Shown here: positions 25,059-37,308 of the stretch, piece after piece | Layout of the letters: the number at the start of each line of letters is the position of its first letter | Numbering within the stretch: position 1 is the first letter of the stretch | NCBI RefSeq assembly: GCF_000308635.1 | Contig: NZ_BAGD01000070.1 | Location: 1 to 44,759 of the forward strand | Direction: 5' to 3' | Length of the DNA: 44,759 bases | Source: Nocardia otitidiscaviarum NBRC 14405 | Lineage (GTDB): Bacteria > Actinomycetota > Actinomycetes > Mycobacteriales > Mycobacteriaceae | Position numbers and translations under genes: made by a program | Notes under the pieces: generated by a model | The model's database searches: none | Told to the model about the DNA's origin: nothing | The model's input: the letters and a program-made list of their open reading frames with translations, nothing else

Positions 25059-26674
25059 TTGTGTGTACCTCCGCTGTGCGTGGATTCGGTCGCGGCCTCG
25101 GGCTGCACGGTCGGTGCCGGATCCTGCTTACCGATGGTGGTGAGCGTGCGCGCCACCGCCGGATCGATGGCGTCCAGCGCCGGTTTCGGGTACGCGCCCA
25201 GGAAGATCAGCGCCCCGATCAGCGGCACCACCACCGCGAGTTCACGCGGCAGCAGGTCGTAGATCTTGTCGCTGCCCTCCTTCACCGGCCCGGTCATCAT
25301 GCGCTGGTACATCCACAGCACGTACAGCGCCGCGAGCACCAGGGCACTGGCGGCGAAGACGGCCGCCACCGGGTACCGCGTGAAGGTGCCGACGAGGACC
25401 AGGAATTCGCTGACGAACGGCGCCAGTCCGGGCAGTGACAGGGTGGCCAGTCCGGCGATGAAGAACGTTCCGGCCATGATCGGCGCGACCTTCTGCACCC
25501 CGCCGTAGTCGGCGATGACGCGGGTGCCCCGCCGCGACACCAGGAATCCGGCGATGAGAAACAGCGCCGCCGTCGAGATGCCGTGGTTGACCATGTACAG
25601 CGTCGCCCCGGAGCCGCCCTGGCTGGTCATGGCGAAGATGCCCAGGATGATGAAACCGAAGTGCGAGATCGAGGTGTAGGCGATGAGCCGCATGACATCG
25701 GTCTGCCCGATGGCCAGCAGTGCCCCGTAGATGATGCCGATGACCGCGAGCACGCTGATGATCGGCGCGTAATCCGATGCGGCGGTGGGGAACAGCAGCA
25801 GGCAGTAGCGCAGCATGCCGAAGGTGCCGACCTTGTCGACGATCGCCATCATGAGCACCGCGCTGGCCGGCGTGGCGGCCACCGCGGCGTCCGGCAGCCA
25901 GGTGTGCAGCGGCCACAGCGGGGCCTTCACCGCGAAGGCGAACATGAAGCCGAGGAAGATGGCGTTGAGTACCGCCGGTCCGGCCCCGAGCTGCCCGGTG
26001 TTGGCGGCCTCCATGACGGCCCGGAAATCGAAGGTGCCGTTCTCACCGCCGATGCCCTCGCGCACGGTGAGCACGTACAGCCCGATCACCGCCGCCAGCA
26101 TGATCAGCCCACCGAACAGGTTGTACAGCAGGAATTTCACCGCCGCCCGGGAGCGCTGCTGTCGCAGTGCCACATCGGTGATGCGCGGCCCGAATCCGCC
26201 GATGAGGAAGTACATCGGGATGAGCATCACTTCGAAGAACACGTAGAACAGCAGGATGTCCAGGGCGGTGAAGGACACCAGCACCATGGCCTCGACCACC
26301 AGGGTGAGCGCCATATAGTAGTGCGTCACCCGGGGCCCGCTGCCCACCTCGCGTTCGTCGTTCCATCCGGCGAGGATGAGCAGCGGCACCAATCCGGCGG
26401 TGAGCAGCACCAGCACCAGGGCGATGCCGTCCATGCCGACGGTGTATCCGGCCCCGAAAGCCGGTATCCACTCGTGTGATTCGACGAATTGGAAATGCTC
26501 ACCACCGGGCACGAACCGGGTGGCGAGCCAGATCCCGATGCCGAGGGTGCCGAGCGAGACGAGCAGCGCCCAGGCGCGGGCGGCGGTCCGCCAGGCTCCG
26601 GGAATCAGCAGGGTGAGCGCGGCACCGGCGAGCGGTGTCACCCACAGCGTTGTCAGCCAAGGAAACTCGCTCAC
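25055..26674 (-). CDS. nuoM: NADH-quinone oxidoreductase subunit M
   Basis: The protein has 539 residues and is the central antiporter-like proton-pumping subunit of complex I. Conserved stretches include [20 protein letters not shown] (the glutamate of the TM5 E-K pair), [26 protein letters not shown], and [20 protein letters not shown]. The C-terminus has a short Pro/Thr/Ser-rich cytoplasmic tail. The GTG start at 26674 overlaps the nuoL stop by four bases. An upstream extension of the open frame to 27001 lies in nuoL and has no family similarity. Confidence 0.97.
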   Translation of the reverse strand: MSEFPWLTTLWVTPLAGAALTLLIPGAWRTAARAWALLVSLGTLGIGIWLATRFVPGGEHFQFVESHEWIPAFGAGYTVGMDGIALVLVLLTAGLVPLLILAGWNDEREVGSGPRVTHYYMALTLVVEAMVLVSFTALDILLFYVFFEVMLIPMYFLIGGFGPRITDVALRQQRSRAAVKFLLYNLFGGLIMLAAVIGLYVLTVREGIGGENGTFDFRAVMEAANTGQLGAGPAVLNAIFLGFMFAFAVKAPLWPLHTWLPDAAVAATPASAVLMMAIVDKVGTFGMLRYCLLLFPTAASDYAPIISVLAVIGIIYGALLAIGQTDVMRLIAYTSISHFGFIILGIFAMTSQGGSGATLYMVNHGISTAALFLIAGFLVSRRGTRVIADYGGVQKVAPIMAGTFFIAGLATLSLPGLAPFVSEFLVLVGTFTRYPVAAVFAASALVLAALYVLWMYQRMMTGPVKEGSDKIYDLLPRELAVVVPLIGALIFLGAYPKPALDAIDPAVARTLTTIGKQDPAPTVQPEAATESTHSGGTHK

Positions 26675-28560
26675 AGGTACCTCACCGCCAGCAGGGCGGC
26701 GGCCACCAGGGCCGCGCCGGTGAACATGGACAGGGCGTAGGACCGCACGAATCCGGTTTGCGCGCGCCGGATTCGAGCCGACAGGCCACCGATGACGGCG
26801 GCGGTGGTGTTGACCAGACCGTCGATCCCGCGATTGTCGACGAACACCAGCGAACGGGTCAGATGCTGGCCCGGCCGCATGAACGCGGCCTCGTTGACGG
26901 CGTCGTGATAGAGATCGCGGCGCGCGGCCACGGTGAGAGCGTTGCCCGCGGGTGCGAGCACCGGGATCTCTCGTTTGGCATATTGGTCGTAGGCCACCCA
27001 CACACCCGCCGCGACCACCGCGAGGGCGAAGAAGGTGATCATCCAGATCGGCAGCACGGGTTCACCGTGATGCGAGCCGACCACCGGCGCGAGCCAATTC
27101 TGCAGTGACGAGCCGAAAGCCAGCATCGCGCCCGAGGCGATCGAGCCCAGCGCCAGCAGGATCATCGGCCCGGTCATGCTCACCGGCGCTTCGTGCGGGT
27201 GCGCGTCGGAGTGCCAGCGCTTCTCGCCGAAGAAGGTGAGCAGCATGACGCGGGTCATGTAGAAGGCGGTGACGCCCGCGCCGACCAGCGCCGCGATACC
27301 GGTCACCCAGCCGCCCCAGCCGCCGTAGGCGAAGGCCGATTCGATGATGCGGTCCTTGGAGAAGAAGCCCGCGAACGGCGGCACCCCGATGATCGCCAGG
27401 TATCCGAGTCCGAAGGTGATGTAGGTGATCGGGAGGATCTTGCGCAGTCCGCCGTAGCGGCGCATATCGGTTTCGTCGTTCATGGCGTGCATGACCGATC
27501 CGGCTCCGAGGAACAGTCCGGCCTTGAAGAAGCCGTGCGTCAGCAGGTGCATGATGGCCGCGGCGTAGCCGACCGGCCCCAATCCCGCCGCCAGCACCAT
27601 GTAGCCGATCTGGCTCATGGTGGAGGCGGCGAGGGCCTTCTTGATGTCGTCCTTGGCGCAGCCGATGATCGCGCCGTAGAGCAGGGTCACCGCGCCGACC
27701 GCCATGACCGCGGCCTGCGCACCCGGCGCCAGATCGAAGATGGCATTGGAGCGGGCGATCAGGTACACACCGGCGGTGACCATGGTGGCCGCGTGGATGA
27801 GCGCGGACACCGGGGTCGGGCCCTCCATGGCGTCCCCGAGCCAGGATTGCAGCGGCACCTGCGCGGATTTGCCGCACGCGCCGAGCAGGAGCAGCAGGCC
27901 GATGGCGGTGAGGGTGCCCTCGCCCGCCGCCGACGCGGCCCCGAACACGGTCTGGAAGTCCACGCTGCCGAAGGTCGCGAACATGATCATGAGCGCGATG
28001 GCCAGCCCGATATCGCCGACCCGGTTGACCACGAACGCCTTCTTGGCGGCGGTCGCGGCCGACGGCTTGTGGTACCAGAAGCCGATCAGCAGGTAGGAGG
28101 CCAGGCCGACGCCCTCCCAGCCCAGGTACAGCACCAGGTAGTTGTCGGCGAGCACCAGCACCAGCATGGCGGCGAGGAAGAGGTTCAGGTAGGCGAAGAA
28201 CCGCCGCCGCCCCGGATCGCCGTTCATGTAGCCGACCGAGTAGATGTGGATGAGCGATCCGACTCCGGTGATGAGGAGTGCGAAGCACATCGACAGCTGA
28301 TCGAGTTGCAGGGCGAAGTCGACATTCAGCCCGGTGACCGGCACCCAGCTGAAGAAGGCGTGGTGCACGGCCCGGTCGCCGTCGGCGCGGCCGAGCATCT
28401 CGACGAACGCCCACGCGGCGACGCCGAACGAGCCCAGCGCCATGAGGGTGCCGACCCAGTGGCCCCACCTATCGCTGAATCGTCCGACCAACAGCAGGAA
28501 TACGGCACCGGCCAGCGGCAGTGCGGGCAGCAGCCACAGCGTCATCGTCTGCGTATCCAT
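26671..28560 (-). CDS. nuoL: NADH-quinone oxidoreductase subunit L
   Basis: The protein has 629 residues and is the distal antiporter-like subunit of complex I, carrying the long lateral helix at its C-terminus. Visible signatures are the N-terminal [23 protein letters not shown] and IHIYSVGYM, the core [53 protein letters not shown] and [21 protein letters not shown]. The ATG at 28560 begins one base after the nuoK stop. Length and order are typical of actinobacterial NuoL. Confidence 0.97.
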   Translation of the reverse strand: MDTQTMTLWLLPALPLAGAVFLLLVGRFSDRWGHWVGTLMALGSFGVAAWAFVEMLGRADGDRAVHHAFFSWVPVTGLNVDFALQLDQLSMCFALLITGVGSLIHIYSVGYMNGDPGRRRFFAYLNLFLAAMLVLVLADNYLVLYLGWEGVGLASYLLIGFWYHKPSAATAAKKAFVVNRVGDIGLAIALMIMFATFGSVDFQTVFGAASAAGEGTLTAIGLLLLLGACGKSAQVPLQSWLGDAMEGPTPVSALIHAATMVTAGVYLIARSNAIFDLAPGAQAAVMAVGAVTLLYGAIIGCAKDDIKKALAASTMSQIGYMVLAAGLGPVGYAAAIMHLLTHGFFKAGLFLGAGSVMHAMNDETDMRRYGGLRKILPITYITFGLGYLAIIGVPPFAGFFSKDRIIESAFAYGGWGGWVTGIAALVGAGVTAFYMTRVMLLTFFGEKRWHSDAHPHEAPVSMTGPMILLALGSIASGAMLAFGSSLQNWLAPVVGSHHGEPVLPIWMITFFALAVVAAGVWVAYDQYAKREIPVLAPAGNALTVAARRDLYHDAVNEAAFMRPGQHLTRSLVFVDNRGIDGLVNTTAAVIGGLSARIRRAQTGFVRSYALSMFTGAALVAAALLAVRYL

Positions 28561-28561
28561 A

Positions 28562-28861
28562 TCAGTACCGCAGCAGATTCGCGTCGTCGACCGAGGTCGA
28601 GCGGCGGGCACGGAAGATGGTCATGATGATGGCCAGGCCCACCACGACCTCGGCGGCGGCGACCACCATGGTGAAGAAGGCGAAGACCTGCCCGTCGAGA
28701 TTGCCGTGCTGGCGGGCGAAGGTGACGAAGGCCAGATTCACCGCGTTGAGCATCAACTCGATGCACATGAACACCACGATGGCGTTGCGCCGCACCAGCA
28801 CACCGGCCGCGCCGATGGTGAACAGTAGTGCGGACAGATACAGGTAGTTGTCCGGATTCAC
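28562..28861 (-). CDS. nuoK: NADH-quinone oxidoreductase subunit K
   Basis: The protein has 99 residues with three transmembrane helices, the standard NuoK size. The two conserved membrane glutamates of the proton path appear in [16 protein letters not shown] and [13 protein letters not shown]. The GTG start at 28861 overlaps the nuoJ stop (GTGA). The open frame continues further upstream inside nuoJ but without family similarity. It couples quinone-site movements to the antiporter-like subunits. Confidence 0.97.
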   Translation of the reverse strand: MNPDNYLYLSALLFTIGAAGVLVRRNAIVVFMCIELMLNAVNLAFVTFARQHGNLDGQVFAFFTMVVAAAEVVVGLAIIMTIFRARRSTSVDDANLLRY

Positions 28862-29691
28862 CGCGTGCCTTCCTCGTCCGAACTGTCGGAGTGGTTGTGG
28901 CCGTTGCCGTTCCCGTTGCTGACCGAGAGCGCGGCGGCTTCGTTGTGGGCGCGCCGTCGGCGGTGCCGCAGGATGGTGCTGACCGACTGCTCCTCGAAGG
29001 AGCCGTCGGGCAGCCGGGCCGGGGTGTCGACGGCGTTGTGGCGGGCGTACACGCCGGGCGTGGGCAGCGGCGTGACCCGGGTGCCGTCCCGGAACCGCTG
29101 CTTGGACAGTTCCCGCTGATCGGTGCGCGGCCCGAACTTCTCCCGGTGCGCCAGCACCATCGCACCGATGGTGGCGGTGATCAGCAGTGCGCCGGTGAGT
29201 TCGAAGGCCCACACGTACCGCACGAAGATCAGTTCCGCGAGCTGGGCGACCGTGTAGTCCCCGCCCAGTCCCGGTCCGGTGGCGGCCACGCTGGTCTCGT
29301 TCATCCCGCGCGAGATGGCGGCCATGAGCAGCAGCCCGAATCCGAGGCCGACCACGATCACGGCGATCCGGTGGCCGCGCAGGGTCTCACGCAGCGACTC
29401 GGCCGAATCCACGCCGACCAGCATGAGCACGAACAGGAACAGCATCATGACCGCGCCGGTGTAGACGACGATCTGCACCACGCCCAGGAACAGCGCGTCC
29501 TGGGCGATGTAGAACACCGACAGGGTGATCATGGTGGCGGCCAGGCACAGTGCCGAGTGCACGGCCTTGCGGGCGCACACCATGCCGAGCGCCCCGGCCA
29601 CCGCGACGACGGCGAGAATCCAGAACATCACGGCCTCACCGGTGGTGGTGCGGGTGATGATCGGTTCCGCCTGGGCGAGCAGAGCACTCAT
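28858..29691 (-). CDS. nuoJ: NADH-quinone oxidoreductase subunit J
   Basis: The protein has 277 residues. Five transmembrane helices lie in the first 180 residues, including the conserved third-helix region [20 protein letters not shown]. About 90 residues of hydrophilic C-terminal extension follow, rich in Arg, then Asn/Gly/His and acidic ([17 protein letters not shown]). Such extended NuoJ tails are usual in actinobacteria and face the cytoplasm. ATG 29691 overlaps the stop of the fused nuoH-nuoI gene by four bases. Confidence 0.97.
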   Translation of the reverse strand: MSALLAQAEPIITRTTTGEAVMFWILAVVAVAGALGMVCARKAVHSALCLAATMITLSVFYIAQDALFLGVVQIVVYTGAVMMLFLFVLMLVGVDSAESLRETLRGHRIAVIVVGLGFGLLLMAAISRGMNETSVAATGPGLGGDYTVAQLAELIFVRYVWAFELTGALLITATIGAMVLAHREKFGPRTDQRELSKQRFRDGTRVTPLPTPGVYARHNAVDTPARLPDGSFEEQSVSTILRHRRRRAHNEAAALSVSNGNGNGHNHSDSSDEEGTR

Positions 29692-31484
29692 CGCGCCTCT
29701 CCTTCCGCGCCGACCGCCGCGGGCGTGCGGGGCTCGGATTCGGTTGTCGCGCCGGGTACTTCACCCCGGTAGTAGGAGCCCTCGTCCGCGCCCGGGTACA
29801 TGGCGTGCGGCGGGGCGAGCATGCCCTGTCGCAGCGGGGCGAGCAGATCCTGCTTCTCGAAGATGAGGTCGGCGCGATTGTCGTCGGCGAGCTCGTAGTC
29901 ATTGGTCATGGTGAGTGCCCGGGTGGGGCAGGCCTCCACGCACAGACCGCAGCCGATGCAGCGCAGATAGTTGATCTGATACACGCGGCCGTAGCGTTCG
30001 CCGGGGGAGAAGCGTTCGTCCTCGGTATTGTCCGCGCCCTCCACGAAGATGGCGTCGGCCGGGCAGGCCCAGGCGCACAGCTCACAGCCGATGCACTTCT
30101 CCAGGCCGTCCGGATGCCGGTTGAGCTGGTGGCGTCCGTGGTAGCGGGGCGCGGTGGGCACCTTCACTTCCGGGTACAGCTCGGTATTCGGCTTCTTGAA
30201 CATGGTGGAGAAGGTGACCCAGAATCCGGCGAGTGGTTCCAGCAGACCGGGTTTGGCGGCGTGTGCGCCGGTATCGGTCGGCATGGGCGGCACCGGGAAG
30301 TCCGAGTACATCCGGGTGGCGTCGGGATCGGGTGCGGCGGCGGTGCGGTCGTCGCCCGCATGCCCGGCCCGCAGCACCAGTCCGATGAGCACGATGGCGA
30401 CCACGATGCCGCCGATCACCATGCCCGGGGTCTGCACGTTCATGCCCTCGAGCTGGAGCACCCGCAGCGTGGCCACGAACATGACCCAGGCCAGCGAGAC
30501 CGGGATGAGCAGCTTCCAGCCCAGATTCATGAACTGGTCGTAGCGCAGTCGCGGCAGGGTGCCGCGGAGCCAGATGAACACGAACAGGAACGTCCACACC
30601 TTGGCGGTGAACCACAGCATGGGCCACCAGCCGGAGTTCGCGCCCTCCCACAGACTGATCGGGAACGGAGCGTGCCAACCGCCGAAGAACAGCGTGGTGG
30701 CCAGCGCCGACACCGTCGCCATATTGATGTACTCGGCCATCATGAACATGGCGAACTTGAGTGAGGAGTACTCGGTGTGGAAGCCGCCCACCAGCTCGCC
30801 CTCGGCCTCGGGGAGGTCGAAGGGCGCGCGGTTGGTCTCGCCGACCATGGAGACCGCGTAGATGAGGAAGGACGGCAGCAGCAGGAAGACGTACCAGGTG
30901 CCGTACTGGGCGTCCACGATGCCGGAGGTGGACATGGTGCCCGCGAGCAGGAACACCGCCGCGAAGCACAGCGCCATGGCGATCTCGTAGGAGATCACCT
31001 GGGCGGTGGAGCGCAGCCCGCCCAGCAGCGGGTAGGTGGAACCGGATGCCCAGCCCGCCAACACGATTCCGTACACCCCGACCGAGGCCATGGCCAGCAC
31101 GTAGAGCACCGCCACCGGCATATCGGTGAGCTGCAACTGTGTGGTCTCGCCGAAGATGCTGACCTCGGGCCCGAACGGGATCACGGCGAACGCCATGACC
31201 GCCGGGATCAGCGAGATGACCGGCGCCAGCACGAAGATCGGCTTGTCCACGATGGCCGGGATGATGTCCTCCTTGAGGAGCATCTTCACGCCGTCGGCGA
31301 TGGACTGGAGCGTGCCGCGCGGGCCGACCCGATTGGGGCCGACGCGCATCTGCATGAACGCCACGATCTTTCGTTCCGCGTACACCGCCAGCATGGGGGT
31401 GAGCAGCAGGAAGACGAAGATGCCGAGGGATTTGACCAGCACCAGCCACCAGGGGTCGTGGCCGAAGACACTCATGTCACTCAC
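29688..31484 (-). CDS. nuoHI: NADH-quinone oxidoreductase, NuoH-NuoI fusion
   Basis: One uninterrupted frame of 598 codons carries two complex I subunits that are normally separate. Residues 1-400 are NuoH, the membrane subunit that forms the quinone tunnel, with [20 protein letters not shown] at 36-55 and [11 protein letters not shown] at 222-232. Nine hydrophobic helices are seen, the last at about 354-372. A polar linker spans about 373-412. The rest is NuoI with two [4Fe-4S] ferredoxin motifs, Cys464/467/470/474 and Cys509/512/515/519. The start is GTG 31484 with GGGAGGA five bases upstream, overlapping nuoG by eight bases. Met401 (30284) could begin a normal-sized NuoI, but no ribosome binding site precedes it. 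Third positions stay G/C-rich across the junction, which argues against a hidden frameshift. Confidence 0.95.
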   Translation of the reverse strand: MSDMSVFGHDPWWLVLVKSLGIFVFLLLTPMLAVYAERKIVAFMQMRVGPNRVGPRGTLQSIADGVKMLLKEDIIPAIVDKPIFVLAPVISLIPAVMAFAVIPFGPEVSIFGETTQLQLTDMPVAVLYVLAMASVGVYGIVLAGWASGSTYPLLGGLRSTAQVISYEIAMALCFAAVFLLAGTMSTSGIVDAQYGTWYVFLLLPSFLIYAVSMVGETNRAPFDLPEAEGELVGGFHTEYSSLKFAMFMMAEYINMATVSALATTLFFGGWHAPFPISLWEGANSGWWPMLWFTAKVWTFLFVFIWLRGTLPRLRYDQFMNLGWKLLIPVSLAWVMFVATLRVLQLEGMNVQTPGMVIGGIVVAIVLIGLVLRAGHAGDDRTAAAPDPDATRMYSDFPVPPMPTDTGAHAAKPGLLEPLAGFWVTFSTMFKKPNTELYPEVKVPTAPRYHGRHQLNRHPDGLEKCIGCELCAWACPADAIFVEGADNTEDERFSPGERYGRVYQINYLRCIGCGLCVEACPTRALTMTNDYELADDNRADLIFEKQDLLAPLRQGMLAPPHAMYPGADEGSYYRGEVPGATTESEPRTPAAVGAEGEAR

Positions 31485-33939
31485 GGTGGTCCTCCCGTCG
31501 GATGCGCACCAGGTGGCCGGGTGTCGTGCCGAGTTGCACGAGCACATCGGACCCGGGCGAGTTCATGGGCAGCCACACCACGCGATCCGGCATTTCGGTG
31601 ATCACCAGCGGGAGGGTGATGTGGCCGTGGTCGGTGCCGACGGTGACCGGATCGCCGGTGGTGGCACCGATCTCGGCGGCGGTGTGCGGGGACAGGCGCA
31701 CCACGGGGGTGCGGGCGGTCCCGGCCAGATTGGGTTCGCCGTCCTGGAGGCGACCCCGGTCGACGAGCATGCGCCAGCCCGCCAGGACGGCGGTACCGGA
31801 GGAGGGCTGCGGTATCGGATGCGGGCGGTGCACAGGGGCTGCGGCGGCCGGTCCGGACCAGACGCCGAGGTCGGCGAGTTCGGCGCGGGCGTGGGCGGCA
31901 TCGGGTACGCCGAGATCGATACCCAGTTCCGCCGCAATGGCATGCAGCACCCGGTGCTCGGGCAGCGGGGCCGCCTCGCGGCGCACGGTGGCGTCGCGCA
32001 GTGCGGCCTCGAACGGCCGGTGGCGGCCCTCCCAGGTGAGGAAGGTACCGGCCTTCTCCATGGCGGAGGCCACGGGGAACACCACGTCGGCGCGGCCGGT
32101 GATATCGCTGTGCCGCAGTTCCAGGCTGATCACGAAGCGGGCGGAATCGATGGCGGCCAGCGCGGCGTGCGGATCGGGCAGGTCGCCGACCTCCACCCCG
32201 CCGACCACCAGCGCGCCGAGTGTCGGTGCGGCGGCGAGGATTCCGGCGGTGTCGCGGCCGGGGGCGGCCGGGAGGTCGTCGATGTTCCAGGCGTCGCGCA
32301 CCTCGTGCCGGGCCTGCGGATCGGCGACCGGTCGGCCGCCGGGCAGCAGTACCGGCAGGGCTCCGGCCTCGATCGCGCCGCGCTCGCCCGCGCGGCGCGG
32401 CACCCAGGCCAGGGCCGCCCCGGTCTCCTCGGCCAGCCGGGTGGCGGCGGAGAGTCCGCCGGAGGCTCCGGCCAGTCGCTCACCCACCATGATCACCGCG
32501 CCCGGCTGCCGCAGCAGGTTCGTGATGCGCTGTGCGACAGCGGGATCGACGAGTCCGGCGGTGTCGCCGCCGTGCAGCGCCTCCAGGATGTGCGGTTCGG
32601 CGCCGGGGGACGCGGGCACCAGCGTGCCGGACATCTTCTCCAGCCCCGGGGTCAGGAAGGGAGCGAGGCCGAAGACCGCCGTGCCGTTCTTGCGGGCCGC
32701 CTTGCGCAGCCGCAGGTACACGATCGGCGATTCCTCTTCCGGCTCGAATCCGACCAGCAGCACCGCCGGAGCCTGCTCCAGCGCACCGTAGTCGACGCTG
32801 ATGCCCTGTCCGGCGACGCGGGCCGCCAGGAAGTCGGCTTCCTCGGCGGAGTGGTCGCGGGAGCGGAAGTCGATGTCGTTGGTGCCCAGCACGACGCGCG
32901 CGAATTTCGAGTACGCGTAGGCGTCCTCGAGGGTGACGCGTCCGCCCACCAGCACGGCGGCATTGCCGTGCGCCCCGGCCATGCCGGCGGCCGCGGCGGC
33001 CAGCGCCTCCGACCAGGAAGCGGGGGCGAGCCGACCGTCCCAGCCGCGCACCATCGGGGTGGTGAGCCGATCCCGTTCGGTGGCGTACTGGAAGGCGAAA
33101 CGACCCTTGTCGCAGTTCCATTCCTCGTTCACCTGCGGATCGTCACCGGCCAGGCGACGCATGACCTTGCCGCGCCGATGGTCGGTGCGCTGGGCGCAGC
33201 CGGAGGCGCAGTGCTCGCACACCGCCGGACTCGAGACCAGGTCGAAGGGGCGCGCGCGAAACCGATAGGTGCTGCCGGTGAGCGCGCCCACCGGGCAGAT
33301 CTGCACGGTGTTACCGGAGAAGTAGGAGTCGAAGCTCTCGCCCTGGGCGATGCCGACCTGTTCCACCGCACCGCGTTCCATGAGTTCGATGAACGGATCA
33401 CCGGCCACCTGCTGCGCGAAGCGGGTGCAGCGGGCGCAGAGCACACACCGCTCCCGGTCCAGCAGAATGGCCGAGGACAGCGGAATCGGCTTGGGGTAGG
33501 TGCGCTTCTCGCCCTCGAAGCGGGACTCCGCGCGGCCGTTGGACATGGCCTGGTTCTGCAACGGGCATTCACCGCCCTTGTCGCAGACCGGGCAGTCCAG
33601 CGGGTGGTTGATGAGCAGCAGCTCCATCACGCCCTCCTGTGCCTTGGCGGCCACCGGCGAGGAGAGCTGCGTGTGCACCACCATGCCGTCGGCGACCGCC
33701 ATGGTGCAGGAGGCGACGGGTTTGCGCTGTCCCTCCACCTCGACGATGCACTGGCGGCACGCGCCCACCGGCTCGAGCAGCGGGTGGTCGCAGAAGCGCG
33801 GGATCTGAATGCCGATCAGCTCGGCCGCCCGGATCACCAGGGTGCCCGCGGGCACGCTGACGGTGGTGCCGTCGATGGTGACGCTCACCAGATCGGCGGG
33901 TGCGGTGTCGCTGTCGTTGCTGCTGACTGTCGCGGTCAT
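31477..33939 (-). CDS. nuoG: NADH-quinone oxidoreductase subunit G
   Basis: The protein has 820 residues and is the large iron-sulfur subunit of the peripheral arm. The N-terminal [2Fe-2S] domain has Cys50, Cys61, Cys64 and Cys78. Next come [12 protein letters not shown] and the paired cluster motifs [10 protein letters not shown] and CPVGALT, then CEHCASGC, the extra-cluster region at the entrance of the molybdopterin-oxidoreductase-like domain that fills the rest. That domain is structural in complex I and binds no molybdenum. ATG 33939 overlaps the nuoF stop by four bases. The length is close to mycobacterial NuoG. Confidence 0.97.
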   Translation of the reverse strand: MTATVSSNDSDTAPADLVSVTIDGTTVSVPAGTLVIRAAELIGIQIPRFCDHPLLEPVGACRQCIVEVEGQRKPVASCTMAVADGMVVHTQLSSPVAAKAQEGVMELLLINHPLDCPVCDKGGECPLQNQAMSNGRAESRFEGEKRTYPKPIPLSSAILLDRERCVLCARCTRFAQQVAGDPFIELMERGAVEQVGIAQGESFDSYFSGNTVQICPVGALTGSTYRFRARPFDLVSSPAVCEHCASGCAQRTDHRRGKVMRRLAGDDPQVNEEWNCDKGRFAFQYATERDRLTTPMVRGWDGRLAPASWSEALAAAAAGMAGAHGNAAVLVGGRVTLEDAYAYSKFARVVLGTNDIDFRSRDHSAEEADFLAARVAGQGISVDYGALEQAPAVLLVGFEPEEESPIVYLRLRKAARKNGTAVFGLAPFLTPGLEKMSGTLVPASPGAEPHILEALHGGDTAGLVDPAVAQRITNLLRQPGAVIMVGERLAGASGGLSAATRLAEETGAALAWVPRRAGERGAIEAGALPVLLPGGRPVADPQARHEVRDAWNIDDLPAAPGRDTAGILAAAPTLGALVVGGVEVGDLPDPHAALAAIDSARFVISLELRHSDITGRADVVFPVASAMEKAGTFLTWEGRHRPFEAALRDATVRREAAPLPEHRVLHAIAAELGIDLGVPDAAHARAELADLGVWSGPAAAAPVHRPHPIPQPSSGTAVLAGWRMLVDRGRLQDGEPNLAGTARTPVVRLSPHTAAEIGATTGDPVTVGTDHGHITLPLVITEMPDRVVWLPMNSPGSDVLVQLGTTPGHLVRIRREDHRE

Positions 33940-35261
33940 CGCGCTCCTTCAGCCGTATCCGCCCAGACGGTGGTCCGGGACGGGTCGAAAGGACATGCGC
34001 CGTACCGGATGTGGTCGGCGTATTCGTCGCGGAAGTACTTCAGCGAGGAGAAGATGGGGCTGGCGGCGCCGTCGCCGAGGGCGCAGAAGGATTTGCCGTT
34101 GATGTTGTCGGCGATATCGGCCAGCTTGTCGAGATCGGTGCTGTGCCCCTGGCCGCTTTCCAGTCGTTGCAGCAGCTGCACCAGCCAATACGTGCCCTCG
34201 CGGCACGGTGTGCACTTGCCGCAGGATTCGTGGGCGTAGAACTCGGTCCAGCGCAGCACCGCCCGCACCACGCAGGTGGTGTCGTCGAAGATCTGCAGCG
34301 CCTTGGTGCCGAGCATGGAGCCCGCGGCGGCGACACCCTCGTAATCCAGTGCGACGTCGAGATGTTCGGCGGTGAACAGGGGAGTGGAGGAGCCGCCGGG
34401 GGTCCAGAATTTCAGCGTGTGGCCCGCGCGGACGCCGCCCGCGTAGGACAGCAACTCCCGCAGGGTGATTCCCAAGGGCGCTTCATACTGCCCCGGTCGC
34501 GTCACGTGACCGGAGAGCGAGTAGATGGTGGTGCCCGGCGACTTCTCGGTGCCGAAGGACCGGAACCACTCGACGCCACGCGCGAGGATACTGGGCACCG
34601 ACGCGATGGACTCGACGTTGTTGACCACCGTCGGGCAGGCGTAGAGCCCGGCCACCGCGGGGAACGGCGGGCGCAGGCGCGGCTGCCCGCGCCGACCCTC
34701 CAGAGAGTCCAGCAGCGCGGTCTCCTCACCGCAGATGTACGCGCCCGCTCCGGCGTGCACGACGATCTCGAGGTCGTACCCCGAGCCGAGGATATTGCGG
34801 CCGATATAGCCCGCCGCGTACGCCTCTTCCACGGCGGTCTGCAAGCGCCGCAGCACCGGCAGCACCTCGCCACGCAGATAGATGAAGGCGTGCGAGGCGC
34901 GAATCGCATAGGCGGCGATGATGACGCCTTCGACCAGCAGGTGCGGGCTCGCCATCATGAGCGGAATGTCCTTGCAGGTGCCCGGTTCCGACTCGTCGGC
35001 GTTGACGACCAGGTAGTGCGGCTTCTCGATGCCGTCCGGGCCGGGGCCCTGCGGGATGAAGCCCCACTTCATGCCGGTGGGGAAGCCCGCGCCGCCGCGG
35101 CCGCGCAGCCCCGCGTCCTTGACGGTGGCGATCACCTCGTCCGGATGCATCTTCAGCGCCTTGGGCAGGGCCCGGTAGCCCTCCTGGCGGCGATAGGACT
35201 TCAGGGTCCACGACTCGGGCTCGGCCCAGTAGCGGGTGAGCACCGGCGTCAATGTCGTCAT
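33936..35261 (-). CDS. nuoF: NADH-quinone oxidoreductase subunit F
   Basis: The protein has 441 residues and contains the NADH- and FMN-binding site where electrons enter complex I. The glycine-rich NADH/FMN loop [10 protein letters not shown] is at 54-63, followed by [13 protein letters not shown] for FMN. The [4Fe-4S] N3 ligands are in [15 protein letters not shown] near the C-terminus plus a later Cys (SFCALGD). ATG 35261 overlaps the nuoE stop by four bases; the longer open frame upstream lies inside nuoE. It contains one of three copies of the CGTCACGTGAC sequence (34501-34510) within its coding region. Confidence 0.97.
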   Translation of the reverse strand: MTTLTPVLTRYWAEPESWTLKSYRRQEGYRALPKALKMHPDEVIATVKDAGLRGRGGAGFPTGMKWGFIPQGPGPDGIEKPHYLVVNADESEPGTCKDIPLMMASPHLLVEGVIIAAYAIRASHAFIYLRGEVLPVLRRLQTAVEEAYAAGYIGRNILGSGYDLEIVVHAGAGAYICGEETALLDSLEGRRGQPRLRPPFPAVAGLYACPTVVNNVESIASVPSILARGVEWFRSFGTEKSPGTTIYSLSGHVTRPGQYEAPLGITLRELLSYAGGVRAGHTLKFWTPGGSSTPLFTAEHLDVALDYEGVAAAGSMLGTKALQIFDDTTCVVRAVLRWTEFYAHESCGKCTPCREGTYWLVQLLQRLESGQGHSTDLDKLADIADNINGKSFCALGDGAASPIFSSLKYFRDEYADHIRYGACPFDPSRTTVWADTAEGAR

Positions 35262-35953
35262 TGAGCGCCTCCGTCGGTCGGATTTTCTTGCACCGCATGC
35301 AAACCCGCGAGGGTTGCCGGTCCGGGCGCGCCGTCGTTCGCGCCGGGGCGCTGATCCGGATGGCCGGCGAGGATGCGGGCGGTTTCGCGGAAGGTGCACA
35401 GCGGTGCGCCGCTGCGGGTGCCGGTGACCTGGTCGCCGCGCCGCAGCGCGTCGACCAGCGCCCGTGCCGATTCCGGCGTCTGGTTGTCGAAGAACTCCCA
35501 GTTCACCATCATGACGGGCGCGTAGTCGCAGGCCGCGTTGCACTCGATGTGTTCGAGCGTGACCGCGCCGTCGGCGGTGGTCTCGCCGTGCCGGATCCCC
35601 AGATGCTCCTTCAGGGTCGCGAGGATCTCGTCGCCGCCCATGACCGCGCACAGCGTATTGGTGCACACGCCCACGTGGTAGTCGCCGGTGGGTGTGCGCC
35701 GGTACATGGAGTAGAAGGTGGCGACCGCGGTCACCTCGGCATCGGTCAAACCCAGCTGCCCGGAGCAGAATTCGATGCCGGTGCCCGAGACGTAGCCCTC
35801 CACCGACTGCACCAGGTGCAGCAGCGGCAGCAGCGCGGATCGCGGATGCGGGTAGCGCGCGATGATCTCCCGGGCCTCCACCTCCAGGCGGTCGTGCACC
35901 TGCTGCGGGTAGGGAATCGGCCTCGTGGTCAGGTTCAGCAGTATCTCGGTCAT
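35258..35953 (-). CDS. nuoE: NADH-quinone oxidoreductase subunit E
   Basis: The protein has 231 residues and is the thioredoxin-like [2Fe-2S] subunit (cluster N1a) that docks beside NuoF. The cluster ligands are Cys97 and Cys102 (CTNTLC) and Cys138 and Cys142 (CNAAC). The N-terminal helical bundle includes [15 protein letters not shown]. About 60 residues beyond the fold form a Pro/Gly/Ala-rich C-terminal tail, similar to the long NuoE of mycobacteria. ATG 35953 overlaps the nuoD stop by four bases. Confidence 0.97.
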   Translation of the reverse strand: MTEILLNLTTRPIPYPQQVHDRLEVEAREIIARYPHPRSALLPLLHLVQSVEGYVSGTGIEFCSGQLGLTDAEVTAVATFYSMYRRTPTGDYHVGVCTNTLCAVMGGDEILATLKEHLGIRHGETTADGAVTLEHIECNAACDYAPVMMVNWEFFDNQTPESARALVDALRRGDQVTGTRSGAPLCTFRETARILAGHPDQRPGANDGAPGPATLAGLHAVQENPTDGGAQ

Positions 35954-37308
35954 CGGTCCACGCCTCCCATCACCGGGTCGATACTCGCCACCGCGGCGAT
36001 GACGTCGGCGACCATGCCGCCCTCGCACATCGCCGCCACCGCTTGCAGATTCGTGAACGAGGGATCGCGGTAGTGCACCCGGTACGGGCGGGTGCCGCCG
36101 TCGCTGACCATGTGCACGCCGAGTTCACCGCGCGGGGACTCCACCGCCGTGTAGACCTGACCGGCCGGCACCCGGATACCCTCGGTGACGATCTTGAAGT
36201 GGTGGATCAGCGCCTCCATGGAGGTGCCCATGATCTTGCCGATATGCTGCGGGGAGTTGCCGAGTCCGTCCGGTCCCAGCGCCAGGTCCGCGGGCCAGGC
36301 CACCTTCTTGTCGCTCACCATCACCGGGCCGGGCCGCAGTTTGTCCAGGCACTGCTCGACGATCTTGAGCGATTCCTTCATCTCGTTGACGCGAATCAGG
36401 TAGCGCCCGTAGCAGTCACAGCCGGTATCGGTCATGACATCGAATTCGTAGTCCTCGTAGCCGCAGTACGGCTGGGACTTGCGCAGATCGTGCGGCAGGC
36501 CGGTCGAGCGCAGCACCGGACCGGTGATGCCCAGCGCCATGCAGCCGGTGAGATCCAGGTACCCGACATTGCGGGTGCGGGCCTTCCAGATCGGGTTCTC
36601 GTTGAGCAGCAGTTCCAGATCCCGCAGGCGTTTCGGCATGATGGCCAGCAGTTCGCGCACCTTGGTGACGCCGTCTTCCGGCAGATCCTGCGCCAGGCCG
36701 CCGGGGCGGATGTAGGCGTGGTTCATCCGCAGACCGGTGATCGTCTCGAACACATCGAGGATGAGTTCGCGCTCCCGGAAGCCGAACAGCATCGGGGTGA
36801 GCGCTCCCAACTCCATGCCGCCGGTGGCCAGCGCCACCAGATGCGAGGAGACGCGGTTGAGCTCCATGAGCATGACCCGCACCACGCTGGCGCGCTCGGG
36901 AATGTCGTCGGTGATGTCGAGCAGCTTCTCCAGCGCCAGGCAGTACGCCGTCTCGTTGAAGAACGGCGACAGATAGTCCATGCGGGTGACGAAGGTGACG
37001 CCCTGCACCCACGGCCGGTACTCGAGATTCTTCTCGATGCCGGTGTGCAGGTAGCCGATTCCGCACCGGGCCTCGGTGACGGTCTCGCCCTCGATCTCCA
37101 GAATGAGCCGCAGCACCCCGTGTGTGGAGGGGTGCTGGGGACCCATATTGACGACGATGCGCTCCTCGGCGACACCGTCGAGCGCGGCGGAGATCTCGTC
37201 CCAGTCGTTGCCGACCACCGTCACGGCGCGTTCCGGCTTCGGATCGTGTGGTGAGACGGGTGTTTCCGGCGCACCTGAACCTGTGCGCCGGGTGTCGATG
37301 TCGTTCAT
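35950..37308 (-). CDS. nuoD: NADH-quinone oxidoreductase subunit D
   Basis: The protein has 452 residues and is the 49-kDa-type subunit that, with NuoB and NuoH, makes the quinone-binding pocket. The quinone-site loop [14 protein letters not shown] is at about residues 54-67 and contains the conserved His. [21 protein letters not shown] and the C-terminal [14 protein letters not shown] are all intact. A hydrophilic N-terminal stretch of about 45 residues precedes the fold. ATG 37308 shares one base with the nuoC stop (TGATG). Confidence 0.98.
   Translation of the reverse strand: MNDIDTRRTGSGAPETPVSPHDPKPERAVTVVGNDWDEISAALDGVAEERIVVNMGPQHPSTHGVLRLILEIEGETVTEARCGIGYLHTGIEKNLEYRPWVQGVTFVTRMDYLSPFFNETAYCLALEKLLDITDDIPERASVVRVMLMELNRVSSHLVALATGGMELGALTPMLFGFRERELILDVFETITGLRMNHAYIRPGGLAQDLPEDGVTKVRELLAIMPKRLRDLELLLNENPIWKARTRNVGYLDLTGCMALGITGPVLRSTGLPHDLRKSQPYCGYEDYEFDVMTDTGCDCYGRYLIRVNEMKESLKIVEQCLDKLRPGPVMVSDKKVAWPADLALGPDGLGNSPQHIGKIMGTSMEALIHHFKIVTEGIRVPAGQVYTAVESPRGELGVHMVSDGGTRPYRVHYRDPSFTNLQAVAAMCEGGMVADVIAAVASIDPVMGGVDR

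Noticed and set aside
29688..30284. Separate nuoI starting at Met401 of the fused frame
   Set aside because: The length would be normal, but no ribosome binding site precedes it and no stop separates it from nuoH, so one product is the simpler reading. Kept as an alternative to test.
31126..34239. 1037-codon plus-strand frame opposite nuoH and nuoG
   Set aside because: Shadow frame opposite well-conserved complex I genes.
34501..34510. GTCACGTGAC inside nuoF as an operator
   Set aside because: It lies deep in coding sequence where the codons explain it. Listed only as part of the repeated-sequence observation.
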